64,000 bases of DNA, from contig MCFE01000341.1 of the NCBI GenBank assembly GCA_002104905.1, positions 1-64,000 on the forward strand. The letters run 5' to 3'. Positions within the stretch are counted from its first letter, which is position 1; each line of letters begins with the position of its first letter. The DNA comes from Basidiobolus meristosporus CBS 931.73 (Eukaryota; Basidiobolomycota; Basidiobolomycetes; Basidiobolales; Basidiobolaceae). The position numbers and the translations under genes were made by a program. This document shows, one piece after another, positions 13,340 to 27,337 of the stretch. Under the pieces are notes generated by a model, which was given only the letters and a program-made list of their open reading frames with translations, had not been told where the DNA came from and did no database searches.

Positions 13340-14796
13340 TTAAGCGCGGCGGAATTTGACGGCAACGTTTCGTCTTTGGGACATGTTGAGGACGGCTGGA
13401 TCGTCGAGGGAAGGGGAGGGGGAGGGGAGTTGGTTAGTCACTGGTGCGCGTGAGGGATGCTGGTGAGATGACGTGGAACTTACAGCTTTTTCTGTTCACT
13501 CGAGTTCCGAAGAAATGCTTGGACTTGAAGTCCAGGACAGACTCCGGGATATGCTTGGCCTTCGGCTGGCTGGTCAGCGAGACCACCTTGATAGAGCTGA
13601 TGTTTCCGGGTTAGCACGATTTAGAGCAAACTTGGCATGGTGGTGGTGTACTCACCCGAATGATTTCTCCCCCTTCACTCTCTTGGACTTGGGCTCGACC
13701 TCGTCATCGGAAAGTCCCTCAAACTCGTCCATTTTGATGTGATTGCGCTTCTTGGGAAGTCTAGAATTTGCAGTGGGGTCAACAGTTGTAAACCAAGCCC
13801 GGTTTGATCCATCATCACTTACTCTTCATCCATATCTGCAACCATCTCCAACATATCAAGGGGCAAGGTGGCAGGGATCTCAAGAGGTTGGGGTACCACC
13901 TCCTCCTCGATTTCGATCTTGGGAAGTGACTTCTTGGCGACACGGTCCTTCTTCGCGGCCTTTTGTTCCTTCAACTTGCTGTCGATCTCGCGTCTCTTTT
14001 GTCTTTGCTGGTCGGCGACTCTATTCCCCGTATGATGTTATTTCCTTTGTTACCCTACCAATGCAAATGAGCAAACCTCGGTGTACCTTTGCGCAGCCTC
14101 TCTCTCCTGCTTTTTGGCCTGAAGAGCCATGGATTTTCCGGAGCTCAGGGAAACGGCCTCGGGTGCGTCGTCATCACTGTCGCTGTCGCTGTCACTTTCC
14201 TCCTCCTGCTTGGCTTCCTGTTGCTCATTTCCCGAGTTTTCCGCTTCCTCCTCTGCGGCCTCCCCGACTGGCTCGTTTTGCTCCTCCTCGCTTTCGGGTG
14301 CCGAGTCTGGGCTCTGCTCACGCTCCTCGGAAGGCTCGTCTTCCGACCCAGCTTCACTCTCACTCTCACTCTCGTTTTCGTGGGTTTCAGGCAGGCCGAC
14401 GGGCTCGGGGTTAGACTTTCTATTGCAGCTACGCAGACGTTTTACCAATGGAGGGGAGGTGAGCTGGGGGGTTTTCGGTTGTTCGTCGGGGGTGCTGCTA
14501 ACGCTTTTCTCCGTGAAGACACCCTTGGCGCGTCGACGAGTGGCGGTTTTGGGGGTCTGAATCGAGGAAGCCACCTCCTCGGTAACCCTCTTGACCGGTT
14601 GGGTCTTGGAAGGGGTGGTCATGGCTCTCTTTCTCGCTAACGGGGTGCGACTCTCGGACTCCTCCGCCTGGGTGGGCTTTCTATTTCTACTGCGAAGGCG
14701 TGAGGAGACGGGGGGTGAGACGAAGTTGGGTAGACCGGTCTTTGGAGTCCCCGAGGGGGTGTTGGGGGTGGTTTTACGGGGGGTCTTGGATGCCAT
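13340..14796 (-). CDS. UTP16: UTP16-like U3 snoRNA-associated nucleolar protein
   Basis: Probable member of the U3 snoRNA-associated (Utp16-type) family acting in 18S rRNA processing. Five exons: 14087-14796, 13823-14020, 13656-13760, 13484-13596, 13340-13395, giving 393 residues with all phases closing. The N-terminal ~110 residues are basic and Ser/Thr/Pro-rich (PRKTTPNTPSGTPKTG). Then comes a long acidic Glu/Ser tract (residues about 140-215), followed by the conserved DSDDDAPEAVSLSSGK motif. Next are a predicted charged helix (QAKKQEREAAQRVADQQRQK, continuing into RREIDSKLKEQ) and a basic C-terminus ending QRRNVAVKFRRA. The DDDAPEAVS motif next to a basic coiled region is what points to Utp16. 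The family is short and low-complexity, so identification is moderate. The first donor is AG|GTACAC; the alternative donor 7 bp downstream breaks the frame. Confidence 0.6.
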
Positions 14797-15193
14797 GGTT
14801 TCCGAACTTTCTTCGCTTCTAACGAGGGGGGGGTGGTGGAGTGGAAGTTCGAAACACTAGACCGTTGGATATGTGTGATATGCTCGATGCCAACCTTAGG
14901 GAAGGGATTTTTTTTCCTAGCCAAGGTTCGATGGCGGAATTTTTTTTTCTTTTTCCCACTTTTTCCATTCCCCTTCGGATTTAGTCACACTCCGCGCGGA
15001 TGTTGACTAAAACCCAGTCTAGCTAGCTGCATTTCAATGGGATTTTTATTGTGGTCTGTGTCTTATTAGGTTGAACAAAGGGAAAAGTGATTGCAAACTG
15101 GCGTTTCACCGGGTGTGAAGGGGGATAAACATAGCGATGTAGAAGTGTAGCTAAATATACAATGTGGTCGACTTTCTTCTTACTGCCCATTGT
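14797..15193. other. Intergenic region between UTP16-like gene and aconitase
   Basis: About 400 bp, containing the UTP16-like promoter (minus strand) and the aconitase 3' UTR. Homopolymer A/T tracts at 14908-14915 and 14940-14950. Nothing else recognised. Confidence 0.5.
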
Positions 15194-17662
15194 TTACTGG
15201 TTGGCAGAGGCCATCTTGTTCAAAGCAGAGCCCGCCTTGAACCAATCGATCTGGTTGTCGTTGAAGGTGTGGTTGACGGGAATGTCCACCTTTTCTCCGT
15301 TGTCCCGTTGGATACGAAGAGTCAAGGGCTTGCCGGGGGTGAAGCTGGTCAGTCCAATGATGGAGACATTGTCCGAAGGCTTGATCTTGTCGTAGTCCGC
15401 TGGGTTCGCGAAGGTCAGTGGGAGCACGCCCTGCTTCTTGAGATTGGTCTCGTGAATACGCGCGAACGACTTGGTGATCACCGCGATACCACCCAGATGG
15501 CGCACTTCAAGGGCCGCGTGCTCGCGAGATGAGCCTTCGCCGTAATTCTCGTCACCAATCACTACCCATCTGATGCCCTTGGCCTTGTAGTCTCTGGCGA
15601 CTGCAGGGACAGCATCGTACTCACCGGTGAGCTTGTTCTTGATTTTGTTGGCCTCGCCATTTTCGGAGTTGATGGCGCCAATCAACATGTTGTTGGAGAT
15701 GTTGTCCAAATGACCGCGGTACTTGAGCCAGGGCCCAGCCATGGAGATGTGGTCGGTGGTGCACTTTCCTTTGACCTTGATGAGAACGGGGAGGTTCTCG
15801 GCGTCCTTGCCATCCCATTTGCTGAAGGGCTGCAATAGTTGCAAACGGTTGCTGTCAGGTCGAACGCTCACCGAAATGGTGCTTCTGTCTTTGGGTGGCT
15901 CCTGATAGGTGTTCTCTCCGGGGTCGTATCCGCGAACGGGAAGCTCGTCACCATGGGGAGGTGTGAACTTGAATTTCTTGCCGTTGGAGTCGGTAAGTTC
16001 GTCCTTCAATGGGTTGAATCGAAGATCTCCGGCAAAGGACATGGCAGTAACGATTTCAGGTGAGGCCACGAAGGAGTGGGTAGCGGGGTTACCGTCATTT
16101 CTACCGGTGAAATTCCTATTATAGGAAGTGATGATGGAGTTCTTTTCTCCCTTCTTCACGTCCTGGCGATCCCACTGGCCGATGCATGGGCCACAGGCGT
16201 TGGCGAGGACGATGCCGCCCGCCTTGTTGAACACATCCATTTGACCGTCACGCGAGATCGTAGCACGGATTTGCTCGGAGCCGGGGGTAATGGTAAATTT
16301 GGATTTGACTTGGATACCGTGGTCGAGTGCCTCTTGCGCTAGAGAGGCGGAGCGCGACATGTCTTCGTAGGAGGAGTTGGTGCATGAGCCAATCAAGCCG
16401 ACCTTGAGTTCAGTGGGCCAGTTGTTTTGCTCGACCGCCTCCTTGAACTTGCTGATCGGTGTGGCAAGGTCAGGGGTGAAGGGGCCGTTGATGTGTGGCT
16501 CCAACTCGTCCAGATTGATCTCGATGATCTGGTCATACTTTGCGTTTTCGTCGGCCTTCAGGTTGTATGCGAACTGCTCGGATGCTTTGGCAATATGGTC
16601 ACGGTTGGTGGCACGGAGGTAATCTCCCATGCGTTTGTTGTATGGGAAGACCGAGGTGGTTGCCCCGATCTCCGCACCCATGTTACAGATGGTAGCCATG
16701 CCGGTGCAAGACAGACTCTCGACGCCAGGTCCAAAATACTCGACAATGGCTCCAGTACCGCCCTTGACGGTCAAGATGCCAGCGACCTTCAGGATAACAT
16801 CCTTTGGCGAGGTCCATCCGTTGATCTTACCGGTTAACTTGACTCCAATGACCTTGGGGCACTTGAGCTCCCAAGGGATATCCGCCATAACGTCCACGGC
16901 GTCAGCGCCGCCAACACCGATGGCACACATACCGAGGCCACCTGCGTTGGGTGTGTGCGAGTCGGTACCAATCATAAGACCACCGGGGAATGCGTAGTTC
17001 TCAAGAATGATTTGATGAATGATCCCCGATCCTGGTCTCCAGAAGCCAAGCCCGTATTTGGCGGTACAGGTGGCCAAGAAGTCGTAGACCTCTTTGTTCG
17101 TATCCTTGGCCCTGGCCAGATCCTTTTCGCCCCCGATCTGGGCCTCGATCAGGTGATCGCAGTGCACGGTAGAGGGGACGGCGACGGTGGGCAGTCCAGC
17201 AGACATAAACTGCAGCAACGCCATTTGGGCAGTTGCATCTTGGCAGGCAACGCGATCGGGGCGAAGTTTAAGGTAGGTTGCACCGCGTTCGATTTCTTGG
17301 TTCTTTGCGTCGTCCAAATGCCCATAAATGATCTTCTCGGCCAAGGTGAGTGGGTGGTTCAGCCTGGAGACATGAGTTAGTATACCAGGGCAGCAATGGG
17401 CGTGGTTATGGTACCCACCGTTTTCTAATCACCGCCAGGTTGTCCTCGATCCTTTGGTAGTTGATGTATTTGTCTTTCTCAAGGTTGGATATGGATACCT
17501 TCTGGGGGACGGTGCCACCAACGGCGGTGGCCAGATTTCTGGCAGCAACGGCCTTGTAAACAGAAGGGGAAATGCTCTACAAACAAATCGGTTTAGTCGA
17601 GGTTGGAAGATCACGAGCAAATACGTTCATACTCTAGCAGCACGGGCGAACGATAACACCAT
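15194..17662 (-). CDS. ACO1: Mitochondrial aconitate hydratase
   Basis: Aconitase, the citrate-isocitrate isomerase of the TCA cycle carrying a [4Fe-4S] cluster. Three exons: 17633-17662, 17419-17576 and 15194-17363, giving 785 residues, near the usual ~780. The N-terminus [20 protein letters not shown] is Arg/Ser/Ala-rich without acids and fits a mitochondrial presequence. Cluster cysteines are visible at 390 ([10 protein letters not shown]) and at 453 and 456 ([11 protein letters not shown]). The active-site serine loop reads [11 protein letters not shown]. Substrate-binding HTPNAGG (with the preceding DS) is present. The 30-bp first exon is supported by a canonical donor (AGA|GTATGA) and correct phase. 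Aconitase is a typical client of the mitochondrial Fe-S pathway that includes GRX5, encoded about 3 kb away. Confidence 0.96.
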
Positions 17663-18094
17663 GTTGGTGAAAGTAAGAGTAGAAGAGCAGTGAGGCTGTG
17701 ACGAGAATGGGCGGGGAGTCAGGGTATTTGTATGTTTTTGCAGCCCCCACATTCAATCACCCTGATAAAGCCACTGTAGTTGTTACCCCAAATCACTGGT
17801 AAATTAGGCCAGGAATTGGATACAAACATCACGAGCAACTTGTCAGGCCGACGGTATCAAACAATTACGTCAATTAGAGTCGGTTCGGGTAGGAAAGGGC
17901 TATGTTGTCGGAATAGGAAAGGGTTATGTGCAATGTGTTATTGCTCTCAGCTCATTTGGGGAACGTTTGCTTAACCCTTTCCTATTTAGACTCCGATGGT
18001 ATATTACATTTCCCCCCAAAACATTTCCTGGTCTTCGCCATCGTGCCACGAATGAACCGCTTTGTTTCAGCAGTGTCTTGTTTGATTCACATGG

Positions 18095-18129
18095 AGGGTT
18101 AGGGCTAGGGGGAGGGGGAGGGGTTAGGG
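18095..18129 (+). repeat. G-rich telomere-like tract
   Basis: GAGGGTTAGGG, then CTAGGGGGAGGGGGAGG, then GGTTAGGG. It contains two TTAGGG units with degenerate G-rich spacers. It is short and could be a chance purine tract or an interstitial telomere-like motif. Confidence 0.4.
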
Positions 18130-18210
18130 CCAGAACAACGCATCCATCCAATGCTAAAGTTAGGTTGGTTTGTTTGCGTAATTTAGCCGCAATCAATAAC
18201 TGGTTACATG

Positions 18211-18241
18211 ACCCGTCACCCATCACCCGTCACCCGTCACC
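18211..18241 (+). repeat. Short tandem repeat of CCCGTCA/CCCATCA
   Basis: Four 7-bp units (ACCCGTC, ACCCATC, ACCCGTC, ACCCGTC) in a row. A microsatellite without evident function. Confidence 0.6.
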
Positions 18242-18586
18242 TATCCCCGACTGGTCCAAAATCACCCCACGCCATACAAGTCACTTGACGCTTACACATG
18301 CCACTCTTCCAACTCTTGGGAGCCCCGCATAAATTTTGAGGACGATACTGTACGTGGGTAGAATGGAAGGAACTACTTGGTGCATATCGGATATGCAGTA
18401 ATCACCACTCATCTCCGAAACACAATCCCGGCAGGTGTCAGGTAGGGGAGGGGGGTTGAGCCGGCAATGTGCGGTCAATTATGCTTGTGAGATGCGGCTT
18501 CTATGCAGCGTTTAATAACAAAATGGCTTATCAATGGGGAATCTAGTTGTATATGATACAAAGCAAGGTATAGTGTATATGAGCCT

Positions 18587-20503
18587 CTAGCTGGCCGGGT
18601 TGCTACGTCGATATTCGTCTCTGGCCTTGGATATGATTCTATGGGTGGATCGCCGTTCGTACAGGGATTTCACGATGCCGACGATGAAGAAATCATCGTT
18701 GTTGATGGGGATTTTCCCGTTGAGAAAGCTCATGATTTCCTCGAATCCCATTTTGAGCAACGTCGCTAAACATCCAGATGAGTATTTTGCCGGAACCAAA
18801 CCCTATACAGAACACTACCTTCATGATACTTCAGCAAAGCTACCGATACGCAGATCAGCATGTCGAGCCCATGCAATAGGAACACATCCCAGATTCTCAG
18901 GGAGGTTTGGTGTGGTACAACGCCAGCCAAAAAGAGGGTGAGATACCACCGAGCGGCGAAATAGCTTAGCTGAACATCAAGCTTATTCTGGATTGGAGGT
19001 GAGGTTAGGGACTTGATGACTCGTATCATTTGATTTCAACAATTACCAGGTGATTGAGCAGTTTGGCCGAATGCTTCTTCATGAGCCTGGCTTGAACATA
19101 GAATGTCTCCATCAGCTTGGGGAAACCAGGGAGATACATTTCCCGCAAAGAGTAGTGCTGAAACAGACAAATGAAGGCGACAAACGATTTCTACGGGCAG
19201 GTCAGTGGTGGTCGAGTGATGTGTTGGTCGAGCCTCCTTACCTCCTCTGACATGTACGCAAGTAATGCGGATGCAACACTGGCCATTCCTTGGCAATAGC
19301 CGACCTCCTGGTCGTAATTGGAAAACGAGGTCAACACTTTGAACAACATTTGCTGTCTGTCCAAGAATCATTGTTAGTAGGAAATAATGGGCGATGTGTG
19401 TAGAGGCTGTACCGACCCGAGTCCATATCTTTGTTTGAACAAGATGTTATCCTGCAGGGTGCGCGGAATATCCAAATCGATTTGAACCTCGTCTTTCGAT
19501 TCTATGGTGGAGAGCGTCTATTCGGATTGGTGTTGGCATAAGCATGGCTCGGCAGGGAATGTGCTGAGTATAGTGGCCATTACCTTGTACTCGTTGGTAA
19601 GACTAATTTCGGTTTTGGTGTCAATTTTCCGGGTGGCCAGAAAATACCTGGATTGGACTTGTTAGTGCAGATTCCCAACTCCACCGCCCCCCCCCCCCCG
19701 ATGTTACTCACCAGTACTCACCACGCCAGCAATCAGGGACACCCTTGTAAGTTCTTCTCACCAGCTAGTTGTGGACAAAGATATAATTAAACCCATTGAT
19801 AAGCCAACAATAAACCGTCACTTACCTTCCGACTCTCCTTGAAAGAGTACAGCCGAAGGTTGGAGAGGCCTAGCGTTTTACTCAACACCATCTCCTTCCA
19901 CTTTAAAGCACGCCTCGCCTCTTTCTCTAGCGAGCTAACGGGTTCTGGTTAGCAAACCAAGCTAGGTACCATAAACAAGGCAGGAATAGATTACCTCGAA
20001 GTGGAGGAGGCGCTGTCGTCGTCGGCGAAGAACCCGTATCGGTCTACTTGACCAGCAAGTTCGTCCAAGTCCAGGATTCCTTCGGATAGATAGGTGGAGC
20101 CGGACTGGTATGACATCCGGATTTCGGAACGCGACGTAGAGTACGTAGAGAGGTTTCGTCTTCGATTGACGACGGTGTCCTGTTCGTCGGTCGTGGAAGC
20201 TTGTGAGTATGACCCGGTGTCCTCAGCCTCCACCTGTGGTGTAGGTGGTAGTTCCTTCAAATCCAACTCGAACTGGATCCCGATTTTCCCATCTGTCTCG
20301 AGCACTTCGGTCATGACGGGGCACCAAAACTTGAGGGAGTTGCCTGGATTCAACGGATGCTTTTTCCGGTATTTATATACACTGGACGTAGAAGAGAAGT
20401 GGCGGTGGGGCTTTTCACACTAGCGTAAAAGAGACTGACTTGAGTGCTTTGAAGGGCGACTCTAAGCAATCATAATAGATTTCCGAGGAATGGTTGGGCT
20501 TGG
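18587..20503 (-). CDS. TBC-domain Rab GTPase-activating protein (5' end incomplete)
   Basis: TBC/RabGAP protein that accelerates GTP hydrolysis by a Rab GTPase in membrane trafficking. Exons by splice phase: 20440-20503, 19995-20381, 19826-19934, 19712-19764, 19584-19647, 19417-19517, 19242-19356, 19047-19190, 18819-18987 and 18587-18765. Both catalytic fingers are intact: the Arg finger in DLDIPRTLQDN and the Gln finger in VGYCQGM. Other TBC blocks are YKGVPDCWRGEYW, YFAARWYLTLF and LRIWDVFLLHG. The N-terminal half has an acidic, Ser-rich segment and DRYGFFADDD, a motif often seen ahead of TBC domains. A candidate upstream exon ends EIYYDCLESPFKAL at 20440 and joins in phase, but the initiator ATG is not fixed; one candidate is at 20677-20679. 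The intron at 19648-19711 contains a 12-C run. The donor at 19416 (GTCGGT) is weak. Confidence 0.85.
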
Positions 20504-20773
20504 CTGTAGTGACTATGACCACGGACACCCATCCAACCAATCAGATCAGGCACCACGGAGAAATTCTGTTTTGCACAAAAACAATCAGCACAGGTTTCGC
20601 AGGTGACTCCAAATGGTGATTCCAAATCAATCACCTCACCCACTTCCCACCCACTTCCCTGACAAGCACACCCATCCATATTAATCCAAGGATACGGGAT
20701 TTATTGAACAAGATAGAAAATGACAAAGTATGTATAACTCAATTCGATTCGATTTGATTCAAGGAATTCCATT

Positions 20774-21565
20774 TCAAGCGGTTTCGGTGGTTTGTGTTGG
20801 AGAGTCAGCGTTCTCTTTATGCTTGAGGACATCTTCTTTGATCAACAACTCCTCCAATTGACCCGACTGATGCATATTCAGAACAATATCGCACCCGCCA
20901 ACGAACTCCCCCTTGACGTAGACTTGTGGGATGGTAGGCCAGTTGCTACAATCATGGTGAGTTCCAGGGATTTCCATCACTGCGCTAGTGGGGACACACT
21001 TACGAGTATTCCTTGATGCCGTTTCTAAGTTCGGGATCTTCGAACACGTTGTAGGCCTTGAGGTCTTTGATATCTGCGTTTTCCAACCAGTTTAGTATGC
21101 GAGGGGTCAGGGTTGGGTAGAAACCACAGGAGACATAGTACCGTAGAGATTGAGAATGGACGAAACTGCTTTGCTGAAGCCGCACTAGTGGTTGGTTCGA
21201 ATTAGCTCTACTCTGCGCAGTTGCGAGACAACGGCAGACCCTTACCATAGGCTCCTCGGGTGTGCCTTTCATAAACAAGCAGACGTCGTTTTCTTTGATG
21301 GTCTAGATACGAACGGAACGCTCAGCCAACGTTACTCACGCACGCTGAAAACACCTCTTGATGAAGTACCTTGTCAAGTTTGTGACGAAGCTCGTCTGAC
21401 AGGAATCTAACGGAGCATGCCACACGGGGGGCAATGGCGATTCGACCCGAAGAGGCCAAGAGGGAGCTGGAGGAGAGAAACTGGGACACCAAGTTAGTGA
21501 CACACCGCGAACCCGTAAGCACACGCGAGAACTCATACCAGGCGGGGGGCGAGTTTTGAAAACAT
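20774..21565 (-). CDS. GRX5: Mitochondrial monothiol glutaredoxin (GRX5 type)
   Basis: Monothiol CGFS glutaredoxin that relays [2Fe-2S] clusters from the ISU scaffold in mitochondria. Six exons: 21539-21565, 21340-21480, 21246-21302, 21142-21184, 21004-21073, 20774-20945, giving 169 residues with phases closing exactly. The N-terminus [20 protein letters not shown] is a good mitochondrial presequence. The core has [17 protein letters not shown] with the CGFS active site, [20 protein letters not shown] and the GSH-binding GGCDI motif. The C-terminal tail after EELL is longer and acidic ([16 protein letters not shown]). The CGFS motif begins an exon of only 43 bp, so it would be missed by simple ORF calling. 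Confidence 0.93.
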
Positions 21566-22293
21566 GGTGTGACTGTAGTGGGCAAGAAACTAGAGGGTTG
21601 AAGCAAGCCAGCACGCGATAATATAAAATTATATGCGACCAACACCAAGGTCTGGATGAATCTTGTGGCGAGAAAAAATTCCGCACTCGTAGTATTCAAT
21701 CCATTCGGCATTGTAAAATGCGAAGTTTAATCTGTCCCCCTCTCCGCCAATCACATCTCGGTGCTTCCTGAATCGGCACTCGGTGTGACCAATTGGTTTT
21801 GGTCGAGATTTGGGGAAGATGTCAAGTTAGCGGTCATGAAGTCCGATCTTGGAGTGATGAAATCCAATGTCGTGTTTCCCGAGCTTGCTTCGAGATGTGG
21901 TTACGTCGACGATGAGCCGATGAGCAACCAGGTAGCGGTTCTGCTACCGGTAACGTTAACGGTAATGGTACTTTCCCTTGGAGTGCCACAAGTCACATAG
22001 GTGTGCATGGGTGTATATTGTCATTGTTCGGGTCTTTCAACTCATAAAAAACTTCTAATTTGGGGCGTGAAAGAATGTCTTGTAAAAGGGAGGGCAACAA
22101 GGTATCTAACAAAGCAAAGAAAAAACCTATCGGTCGGAAGAGCGGATTAAACCGATAGTAATAAGGGCAGTATGGAAGAGGGTTGGAGATAGAGCATGGT
22201 TGCGATAGCGTAGGATTATTATTCGAATGACTGATATGATGATGCTGAGGTAAACATACAATAATGCTGTGATGGTCTTCTATAACAGTTGGC
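21566..22293. other. Intergenic region between GRX5 and LETM1 genes
   Basis: About 730 bp: the GRX5 promoter and the LETM1 3' UTR. Around 21930-21970 there is a cluster of self-complementary bits (GGTAACGTTAACGG). No gene was supported. Confidence 0.5.
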
Positions 22294-24028
<1,735 letters not shown>

Positions 24029-25355
24029 GACGGAAGGAGTTACTTTTCACTAGTCTACAGTCACTTTTACCAGAACCACCAGAAAATCCAAATCAAACAA
24101 TCAAGCGGCAAAGAAATTGGTAAAGGTTGCGAACCAAATGATTCGAAGAAAATGGGATAAAATCTTCGTAACGCTCAATGCCGTTGATAAACTCCACGAA
24201 GGAAATCCCCAAAAATGGAAGGCATTCCAGTGGTTGGCCAACTTTCGTCTAGCATATTCAACACAATGATTTGGCCGTATTACAAGATGCCTAATCCCAC
24301 ACGGAGCCTCGTGAGATATTCGGGAACACTCTAACTCGCATATACTCTAACCTAACTACAATTGTCAATCCGAAGGGCTGATTGGCTAGTGCACCCCGAA
24401 GAATTTGCTAAATTTGCGCTGATCAGGATGCGAACTGATTGGATACAACCGGGAGATCCTGTCTACTAGTATTTTTATGAAGCAGAACTCGGCAGCATCG
24501 AAGCACTTTTCGTGGGTCCTGAGTCGTCATCAGGAGTTCAGAAGCGTTGGACAGAATCAAGATGATTACTATAGTAGTTCACCCTCTCGGAATCAAATCA
24601 ATGCGCTGGATATCCAAAAGCATCTGTCCAGTCTGTAAAAGGTTCCTAGACGAATGGTGACTAATAATGGCCGAAAATAAGCCGATTCAGCGGGGATGAT
24701 GGTTGCCTAAACCGCGGATGGTTCAGTAATAAAAATAGCAATTCGCCCTGAATCTCGTGAAAGCCGACGAATACCTCATGGACTTGGTTGCTACCAAAAA
24801 CAAAGTCAATGGCCATGTTAAGCGAATCGTATGGTGTAATCATGTCTATTTTCGCCCATTTCCAAAACCGCGGCTGCCAGAATTGGCAAGTCCATCAACG
24901 CTCATTTGGCCAATTCCGCTCTGGGTAATGACGGCCTCAGTTACTTGCATCTTCTCATGATTATATGCGACATCTACCCAGAATCGAATCTAACAGTCAT
25001 CCAATGGCCATATCAAATTGGCGTTATAGCTGAACTTACCTGTCTCCAATCCGATCCACTTTTGATTATGAGTGTCACTCCCGGATATGGCAATAAGGGG
25101 ATTCCCATCACGGTAATATGATCGTATGAATAAGTGCGATCTCCGCATCTATTGTTTATCGTCGTGGACTACAAAACCTAATCTGCTTCTGGTTCAACCT
25201 CGTTATTGACTCTTGTTTTCCTTAGTCTCCAGAGCCTAGCAATCCCAAAGCCCCAATTCGCCCCTTGATAGTACCAAAAAACCACCCTGCAGAGTAGCGC
25301 GCCTGCTTCAAAGCTCAGGCATTGGTGAATAAACAGACAGTTTAGCTATACTATA
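24029..25355. other. Divergent intergenic region, 1.3 kb
   Basis: Sequence between LETM1 (-) and the unrecognised gene (+). Only short open frames without conserved features were seen. It should hold both promoters. No repeats or RNA genes recognised. Confidence 0.5.
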
Positions 25356-27337
25356 ATGATACGTGGTGAGCAGCTAAAGCAGTACATAGAGGAGAGTTTG
25401 CAATATGATGTCCGGGACGTCGAACAATTCTATTCGAAAACGAAAGCGAGCAAAATAAGCTTCACCCTTGATCTGGAGCATCAACTCAACGTAGTACACT
25501 CCTCCTCCGATCTGGTCGCTGAAATACTCGTTTCTTGGTTATCTTCACCGGAGACGCAAGCCCTCCTAAGAAAACACCTCTCGGAAAGACTTACCGACAA
25601 GGTGCTGAGTTCCCTACCTGAGGGATATTTCGTTGAGAAGAAACCAAAGCAGTTTGATATCCCCTTGCATCCCGGCTCTTATAAGCGACGGGAATTACGG
25701 GAGTATGTGGCGAAGAGTTGGCAGTATCTAACCGGTAGGTCTTGGGGGTTTTTGGCCCCACGAACCCACCCATCATTCCTGGCTTAACTAACGTTTCTCT
25801 GCAGGTGTGAGTCGGCCGAATTATACCAACCCGAAAAAGCGCCCCAAGAACATGCCTAAACATATCCCTTGGAAAGACCCTCTCTTCATGTCAATACCAC
25901 AGCTCCGTTTAGCAAGCCAATGGCTATCGTACATCATCGATGGGATTACCGCCAAACGTATATCTCCAGGTGGGCTAGTTTCGATTCGAGCATGCGTTGT
26001 ATGCCAATCACTGACCTATTCTTATAGACCAGTTTAGGGACAGCGGGATAGACGATTCCGTCAAAGCGGAGGTAATAAAGGGGATCAGAACCGTCAAGAA
26101 ATCGGACAAGTTCAAGCTCAACTTCAACAAAAGCGAGATTCCCAAGTTTACCGACTCCATCATGCCCCCGATATTGGGGCCGCCCATAGCAAGGGACTAC
26201 ATGGTTTCTAGCGAAGGTCCCAGGCGAGTAAGTTGTGATGTAATTCGATGGGATGGCTCGTGCCCGGCATTTAATATACAATCGAACAACCAAGATCCCG
26301 AGAGAAACGAGAGGAGTGTTCGTGATTCTCGACCAAGGTCAATGAGTAACATCGAGATTGGAGAGGTCCAAAGGGCGAGCGGCAGAGAGAGCCTCACGGC
26401 CAATGAGCCCTATCAGCCATTTCATACGCTCTCGTTCTCATCCAAGAGCCTCAAATCGAGCTCCCAGGTCCTACCCTTGGCAAACCAAGGCGGGCTGCAG
26501 TTCGTCATGAAGCCTGTGAACCAGCTGTCTATGCAGACGCTCCCTTTCAAAGTGAAGCCTAGCAGTGAGGTTTCTAATGCCCAGAATCCCTCGAATGGCG
26601 ATTCGTTGGAGCAGAATGATCTGCCTCGATCTTCTCAGTATCAATTCGTTGCGCACCAAGTGTCAGGTAGAGATGCCCCTGGGCATCAGCCCCCGGCAGC
26701 TTCAAATTACCCAATTCCTGGTGCATTGCCGCCAGTGCAAACCCCTACGCCAACCTCGCAACCGCTTTACGGTTCCCATATTATCCCCGCTCAAGACACC
26801 ACTGGCTCGCCCAAATCTGAAGGCGGGAAGCAGTCCAGGAAGAACTCCGTAGCGAAATCTCCGAAGAAGAAGAGAAAGAAGAGCGAGGAATTTAAGATCA
26901 CGCTTCCCCCTCCTGCCACGAACGGCCCTAGAAACCGCCGTTTGTCACTGGGGGCGAAGGCCGGGGACAGCGCGTCCACGCAGTTCGTTTTTGTTTCTTA
27001 TCCGGAACGAAGGGCCTCTGTCAGCTCCGTGGCAAATCCTGGGAATGCACCTGCCTCGGTACTCGCCCCATCAAACACCAGCCATACCAGCACCAGCTCA
27101 TTTAGTGGTGGGAGTGGGCCGGATGGAAAGGTGACTCCAAGCGGGTCCCCGGAACCGGCTGTGCACCAGGATTCATCTCCGACAACGAAGGAGTCGCCAA
27201 AATCCCTCACCTTCCATAATTTTGTCCCACCTAGCGATGGAGTGGCCACGAGAGCGAAGACAAGGAAGAAGAGTCTATCGGGTGGAAAGAAGAGGCAATT
27301 CGCCTTTTCCGAGTACATGAAATCCTCGCCATCTTGA
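25356..27337 (+). CDS. Unrecognised protein with conserved-looking N-terminus and disordered C-terminus
   Basis: I do not recognise this 617-residue protein. Three exons: 25356-25734, 25805-25969 and 26028-27337, with canonical splice sites and correct phase. Residues 1-190 look folded: helical, with an Arg/Lys-rich basic patch (NYTNPKKRPKNMPKHIPWKD) followed by IPQLRLASQWLSYIIDGITA. Residues after about 230 are Pro/Ser/Gln-rich and likely disordered. Near residue 450 is a strong basic cluster (KSPKKKRKKSEE) resembling a nuclear localisation signal, and a second (RAKTRKKSLSGGKKRQ) lies near the C-terminus. This pattern fits a nuclear regulatory or chromatin-associated protein, but that is inference. 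It is the last gene before the transposon-rich region. Confidence 0.7.

Larger units (their letters stand above)
17663..18586. other. Intergenic region upstream of aconitase
   Basis: About 920 bp without a supported gene. It holds the aconitase promoter, paired copies of a sequence like AGGAAAGGGTTA near 17900-17990 in opposite orientations, a G-rich telomere-like tract, and a short CCCGTCACC array (both listed separately). Confidence 0.5.

Noticed and set aside
14050-14640. Plus-strand frames of 140-180 residues rich in Leu or Ser opposite the UTP16-like gene
   Set aside because: They arise from the antisense of an acidic Glu/Ser low-complexity tract; they have no conserved features.
16427-17380. 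Plus-strand frames of 120-140 residues across aconitase
   Set aside because: Antisense shadows of a strongly conserved aconitase exon, with no domain of their own.
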